A program made the translations under genes and the position numbers. From positions 638,501-702,500 of the forward strand of contig NZ_STGQ01000003.1 of assembly GCF_004916975.1 (NCBI RefSeq): DNA of 64,000 nucleotides, given 5' to 3'. Below, in pieces: positions 61,093-64,000 of the stretch. Below the pieces are notes generated by a model, which was given only the letters and a program-made list of their open reading frames with translations, searched no databases and was not told the origin of the DNA. Numbering within the stretch: position 1 is the first letter of the stretch; every line of letters begins with the position of its first letter. The stretch is from Paenibacillus dokdonensis. Its GTDB lineage: Bacteria; Bacillota; Bacilli; Paenibacillales; Paenibacillaceae.

Positions 61093-63052
61093 TGACCTTC
61101 AACTCTTTCGCTTTCTGGAATATAGTACTCTTCGTTTTTGTAAATTTAGATACATTTTCGTATCGCTCAAACAATTCATACAATAACCCTTCGACACGGT
61201 CGTCAGTAATTTTACCGATTAGCCCCTTAAGTAACCCTTCTGGTCCTCGTAACTTAGTTAAAATACGTTGCACCACTTGAATATCAAAAGCATCTTCGCG
61301 GCTTAGAAATTTATTTGAAATGGGAAGATTCTTAAGATAGTTATCAATCTGTTTGACTACACGTGGACCAATACCTAGATTCTTGTTCTCTTTCTGCATA
61401 ATTAAATGTAAATTCCATAAAATATCTAATTCACTGTCAGTAAGCGAGACAGGACTTTCTAATACTTTAAACTTTGTATATTGCTCAAATGTGTATGGGT
61501 GCTTTCGTACCTTATCTTTTGCATCACGTATATTGCGAATTTTAAGCATCTCATACGATTGAACATCTAAGGTTAAAACGTTGGCTCGGTCAAGAACCTT
61601 ATCGGAAAAATGATAGGTGGACTCATCCAAATTAACAGTTCCAACAAAAACTACATTGGGTCCTATATTAATCTCCGGTCCGTATTGTGCTGAATTATAA
61701 ATTTGTTGTGCAATACGATCGCTATAAAGCCTTAATACCCGACGGTTTGGTTCCATTTCCAAAACTGAAAGAAACTGCGAAAAATAGTGTTCTACCCGCG
61801 AAAGATTCATCTCATCAAAACATATAATGAACATTTTATTTCGCTCTTGTTGTGCTTGGAATAAGGCGTCTACAAGCGAAGTATCACTCGGACGATAGAG
61901 CATATTTTTTGTGTCGACGTATCCTAGCAAATCAGAATCATCTGCCCAAGATGGACGCACTGGTACGAATACCAATTGACTGGCATCCATTCCAAGAGTC
62001 TTGCCATAAGCTTGTACTAACCTTGACTTCCCTGTTCCACTCATACCTGCAAGAATTGTAAGAGAATTAGTTTTCATTGCAGTATGAAAGTTATATAGAT
62101 CTTTTTCGTAATATTGAAGGCCCATCTCTCGAGTAGTATGTATGAAGTGTTCCATGAGTTCTTCTTCCTTAACATGGATATCTTCCTCGATTGTTAAACT
62201 ACCCTCTTCCTTGTCGTCTTTATCTATGTATACTTCTTCATCAGTACGGGAGAAATTTATTACTTCTGGTTGCAATGTTTCCCTTAAAATACTTGCAATA
62301 GGAGTAATATGTTCAAGCTTTCGTTCTATCTCAGTGTATGAATCTAAATCAATAAAGAGTAACATATCGTCATCATTACCTTCAAGATACACTTTATTCA
62401 TCCACTCAGCGAATGGAATTTCTCTCACACCGAGATTCGAAACAAATGAAAACCCACCGTGAGCATACTCATGTCGATCAAACAATCCATAAGCAGTGTA
62501 GGTTTTATCTTCCCTCCAGAGAACAATTGAAGGCGTATCGTCAGGTTCAATTGAGATACCTTCAGCTGTACCAACATACTTCCCAAGCATAAGAGAATCT
62601 ACAAATTCTTCCTGTGTCATTTTATGTACTAATTTGCTGAAAATAGGTATTGACTTGAATCGTTGATCAACTTTATAACTTTCCAGTTTAGGTATAAGAC
62701 GAATTTCAGTCGCTTTATATACTTCTTCGTGATTCGTAAGAACTTTTTTGCTAGGCTTAAACAGAATAAGGCTATCAATAAGAAATTCCACTAATTCATT
62801 TATACGTGTAAACTCAGATTCATGATAGCTTTCTTCAAATCCGTATTTCTCTAGTTCTGTGGAATAACAAGTGAAAAGAGTTTGATTTCTTGGAAAACTT
62901 ATAGGTGTTTCATTTATCACTTTAATAAAATATTGAAGTGAGTTCTGAGAATTCACAAAAACCGTTTTATGTCTTCCCAGTATTTCCAAAATTTCATCAT
63001 TTGACGGCAGAGCTCCTAGGAAATCAATATCCCATTTTTTTCTCTGTAGCAA
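61076..63052 (-). CDS. McrB-like AAA+ motor, second copy
   Basis: A 658-residue motor. The N-terminal 300 residues are unlike the MrcB_N domain of the other module, so target recognition probably differs. The AAA core has LAGMSGTGKSRLVQAYG (about 333), FIICFDEMNLSRVEHYFSQF (about 405-425), GTVNLDESTYHFSDKVLDRA (about 470) and a late VVQRILTKLRGPEG segment. It starts at a TTG with GGGGG 7 bases upstream. A coiled-coil gene ends 14 bases before it, so the three genes form one operon. Confidence 0.85.
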   Translation of the reverse strand: MLQRKKWDIDFLGALPSNDEILEILGRHKTVFVNSQNSLQYFIKVINETPISFPRNQTLFTCYSTELEKYGFEESYHESEFTRINELVEFLIDSLILFKPSKKVLTNHEEVYKATEIRLIPKLESYKVDQRFKSIPIFSKLVHKMTQEEFVDSLMLGKYVGTAEGISIEPDDTPSIVLWREDKTYTAYGLFDRHEYAHGGFSFVSNLGVREIPFAEWMNKVYLEGNDDDMLLFIDLDSYTEIERKLEHITPIASILRETLQPEVINFSRTDEEVYIDKDDKEEGSLTIEEDIHVKEEELMEHFIHTTREMGLQYYEKDLYNFHTAMKTNSLTILAGMSGTGKSRLVQAYGKTLGMDASQLVFVPVRPSWADDSDLLGYVDTKNMLYRPSDTSLVDALFQAQQERNKMFIICFDEMNLSRVEHYFSQFLSVLEMEPNRRVLRLYSDRIAQQIYNSAQYGPEINIGPNVVFVGTVNLDESTYHFSDKVLDRANVLTLDVQSYEMLKIRNIRDAKDKVRKHPYTFEQYTKFKVLESPVSLTDSELDILWNLHLIMQKENKNLGIGPRVVKQIDNYLKNLPISNKFLSREDAFDIQVVQRILTKLRGPEGLLKGLIGKITDDRVEGLLYELFERYENVSKFTKTKSTIFQKAKELKVNGFTL

Positions 63053-63066
63053 TCTAATTCCCCCAA

Positions 63067-64000
63067 TTAATAAATTATATTACAGTAATCTTTTAGTTCA
63101 ATAATTGTCTTGAATCCTGTGACCTTGTTACCATATTTATCGTTTAATAAACTCTGTTTCGTTCCCGGTAATCGAAACTTTATATACCATATTTCATCTG
63201 ACTTATTCAATTTATCTGTTCGGATAACCTCTTCCAACTGATTTGGATTAATTAAATGAAATTCAAAATTTTCTAGTCCATCTAATCCATCGGGCATGTT
63301 TCTATCAATTATCGTTACAATTCGTCTAGGTATTGATAAGTTATCTTTTTCTTTCAGTCGTTTTATTTCGATCGCATTAATTTCTTCTTCTAGATGTAAT
63401 ACCCTTTGAGTTAAATTAGAATTTTCGTTGCGAAGTTCTATCTTAGCTTCTTCTAATTTCGCAAGCATATCTTGGAGCTCTTGATTTTTCCTATCTCTAG
63501 TACCAATCTCCCACTTTCGTGTATGAAGTTCTCTTTCGAGTTTTTGAAGATTTTTATTTGCCTCATTTTTTTCACTTTCCGTCTTAATAATAATTTTTTT
63601 CAACTCTTTGCTTTCTTTTATAGCTTCCTTTTTATCTTCTATCAACTTATTTATTTCACTTTTGAATTTCTGATTTTCAGCCATTAAACGTTCAATTTCA
63701 ATTTGTGACTCATACCTTTTTTCTTGGATAGGATTTGAATCTTCCAAGACATCCTCCTTTTTTTCTATCTTTGTTTCACCATTAGTATAGGCCTCTTTGA
63801 CTGCAGAGTTAGAGTCCTGTACAAATCCAAAAACTTCGACCCCTTTTTTAATTAGTAATGAATCAGTTTGTATCATAAGATGAATAATCAGGTCATGCAC
63901 ATTGAGTGAGTCTGACGCTTGGATCTCTTCTAGCATTACATCTGTTTCTTTTTGACTTATCTCTTCTAATTCTTTATATTTTTTCTTATTATGTTCTGCA
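63067..64000 (-). CDS. coiled-coil protein, 5' end outside window
   Basis: The frame is open from the right window edge to the stop at 63067; the first ATG inside (63936) is not necessarily the start. About 311 residues are visible. A long charged coiled coil (roughly IEKKEDVLEDSNPIQEKRYE to EEINAIEIKRLKEKDNL) is followed by a globular end of about 80 residues (RRIVTIIDRNMPDGLDGLEN, then EEVIRTDKLNKSDEIWYIKF). It heads the AAA-DUF2357 operon. Coiled-coil partners of McrBC-like systems are known from the CoCoNuT class; whether this belongs there is not decided. Confidence 0.6.
   Translation of the reverse strand, partial: AEHNKKKYKELEEISQKETDVMLEEIQASDSLNVHDLIIHLMIQTDSLLIKKGVEVFGFVQDSNSAVKEAYTNGETKIEKKEDVLEDSNPIQEKRYESQIEIERLMAENQKFKSEINKLIEDKKEAIKESKELKKIIIKTESEKNEANKNLQKLERELHTRKWEIGTRDRKNQELQDMLAKLEEAKIELRNENSNLTQRVLHLEEEINAIEIKRLKEKDNLSIPRRIVTIIDRNMPDGLDGLENFEFHLINPNQLEEVIRTDKLNKSDEIWYIKFRLPGTKQSLLNDKYGNKVTGFKTIIELKDYCNIIY

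Noticed and set aside
1..64000. tRNA, rRNA or CRISPR array
   Set aside because: No tRNA T-arm pattern, rRNA-like sequence or regularly spaced repeat array was noticed when reading both strands; a dedicated scan was not possible.

Overview
The window reads as the chromosome of a Paenibacillus-like member of the Bacillota. The signs are AGGAGG-type ribosome sites with frequent TTG and GTG starts, a CcpA-type cre site, a PurBox, YesM/YesN-LplABC type sugar loci, a Hol-Tox mini-toxin and intergenic palindromic repeats of a kind I associate with Paenibacillus. The genus is an inference from gene content and style; no rRNA marker gene is present.

Left part (1-17.8 kb) is ordinary metabolism. It holds the tail of a LacI-type regulator, a HEAT-repeat protein, a complete sugar ABC importer (binding lipoprotein plus two permeases) next to an AraC-type regulator, an acyltransferase-3 membrane protein, and two overlapping Gfo/Idh/MocA oxidoreductase genes. 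The importer and the oxidoreductase pair share a nearly identical promoter with a cre-like site and a conserved upstream block, so they are probably one regulon. A purine salvage pair (guanine deaminase and NCS2 permease) follows behind a PurBox. Then come a tandem GNAT protein, a NUDIX-methyltransferase fusion and a stand-alone alanyl-tRNA editing protein.

The middle (17.8-37.4 kb) is an accessory region. It starts with small AT-rich genes, a frameshifted lipoprotein, a broken ABC permease and an intact IS3-family element with a 3-bp target duplication. A secreted protein, a MazG-like protein and a mazEF toxin-antitoxin pair with a palindromic operator follow. Next is a four-gene Wadjet (JetDABC) anti-plasmid operon, and behind it a 1957-residue protein combining transglutaminase-like, DUF4011, SF1 helicase and Vsr-like nuclease domains. 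A possible group II intron remnant follows at a terminator.

From 37.5 to 47.8 kb lies a second sugar locus: MFS transporter, Gfo/Idh/MocA oxidoreductase, TIM-barrel isomerase, LplA-type binding protein, two permeases, and YesN/YesM-type response regulator and histidine kinase. It appears to be decaying: the binding protein has one in-frame TGA and the response regulator has two in-frame TAG codons.

The right end (48-64 kb) is a second defence region. It contains an annotation-prone 26-residue Hol-Tox toxin with a likely antisense RNA, a stranded 3' fragment of a McrC-like gene, a serine hydrolase bounded by repeat relics, an S-layer-domain fragment and an unrecognised gene. It ends in two tandem McrBC-like modules (AAA motor plus DUF2357/PD-(D/E)XK protein). 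Each module is followed about 300 bp downstream by a membrane-protein gene carrying an apparent -1 frameshift. A coiled-coil gene heading the second module runs off the window.
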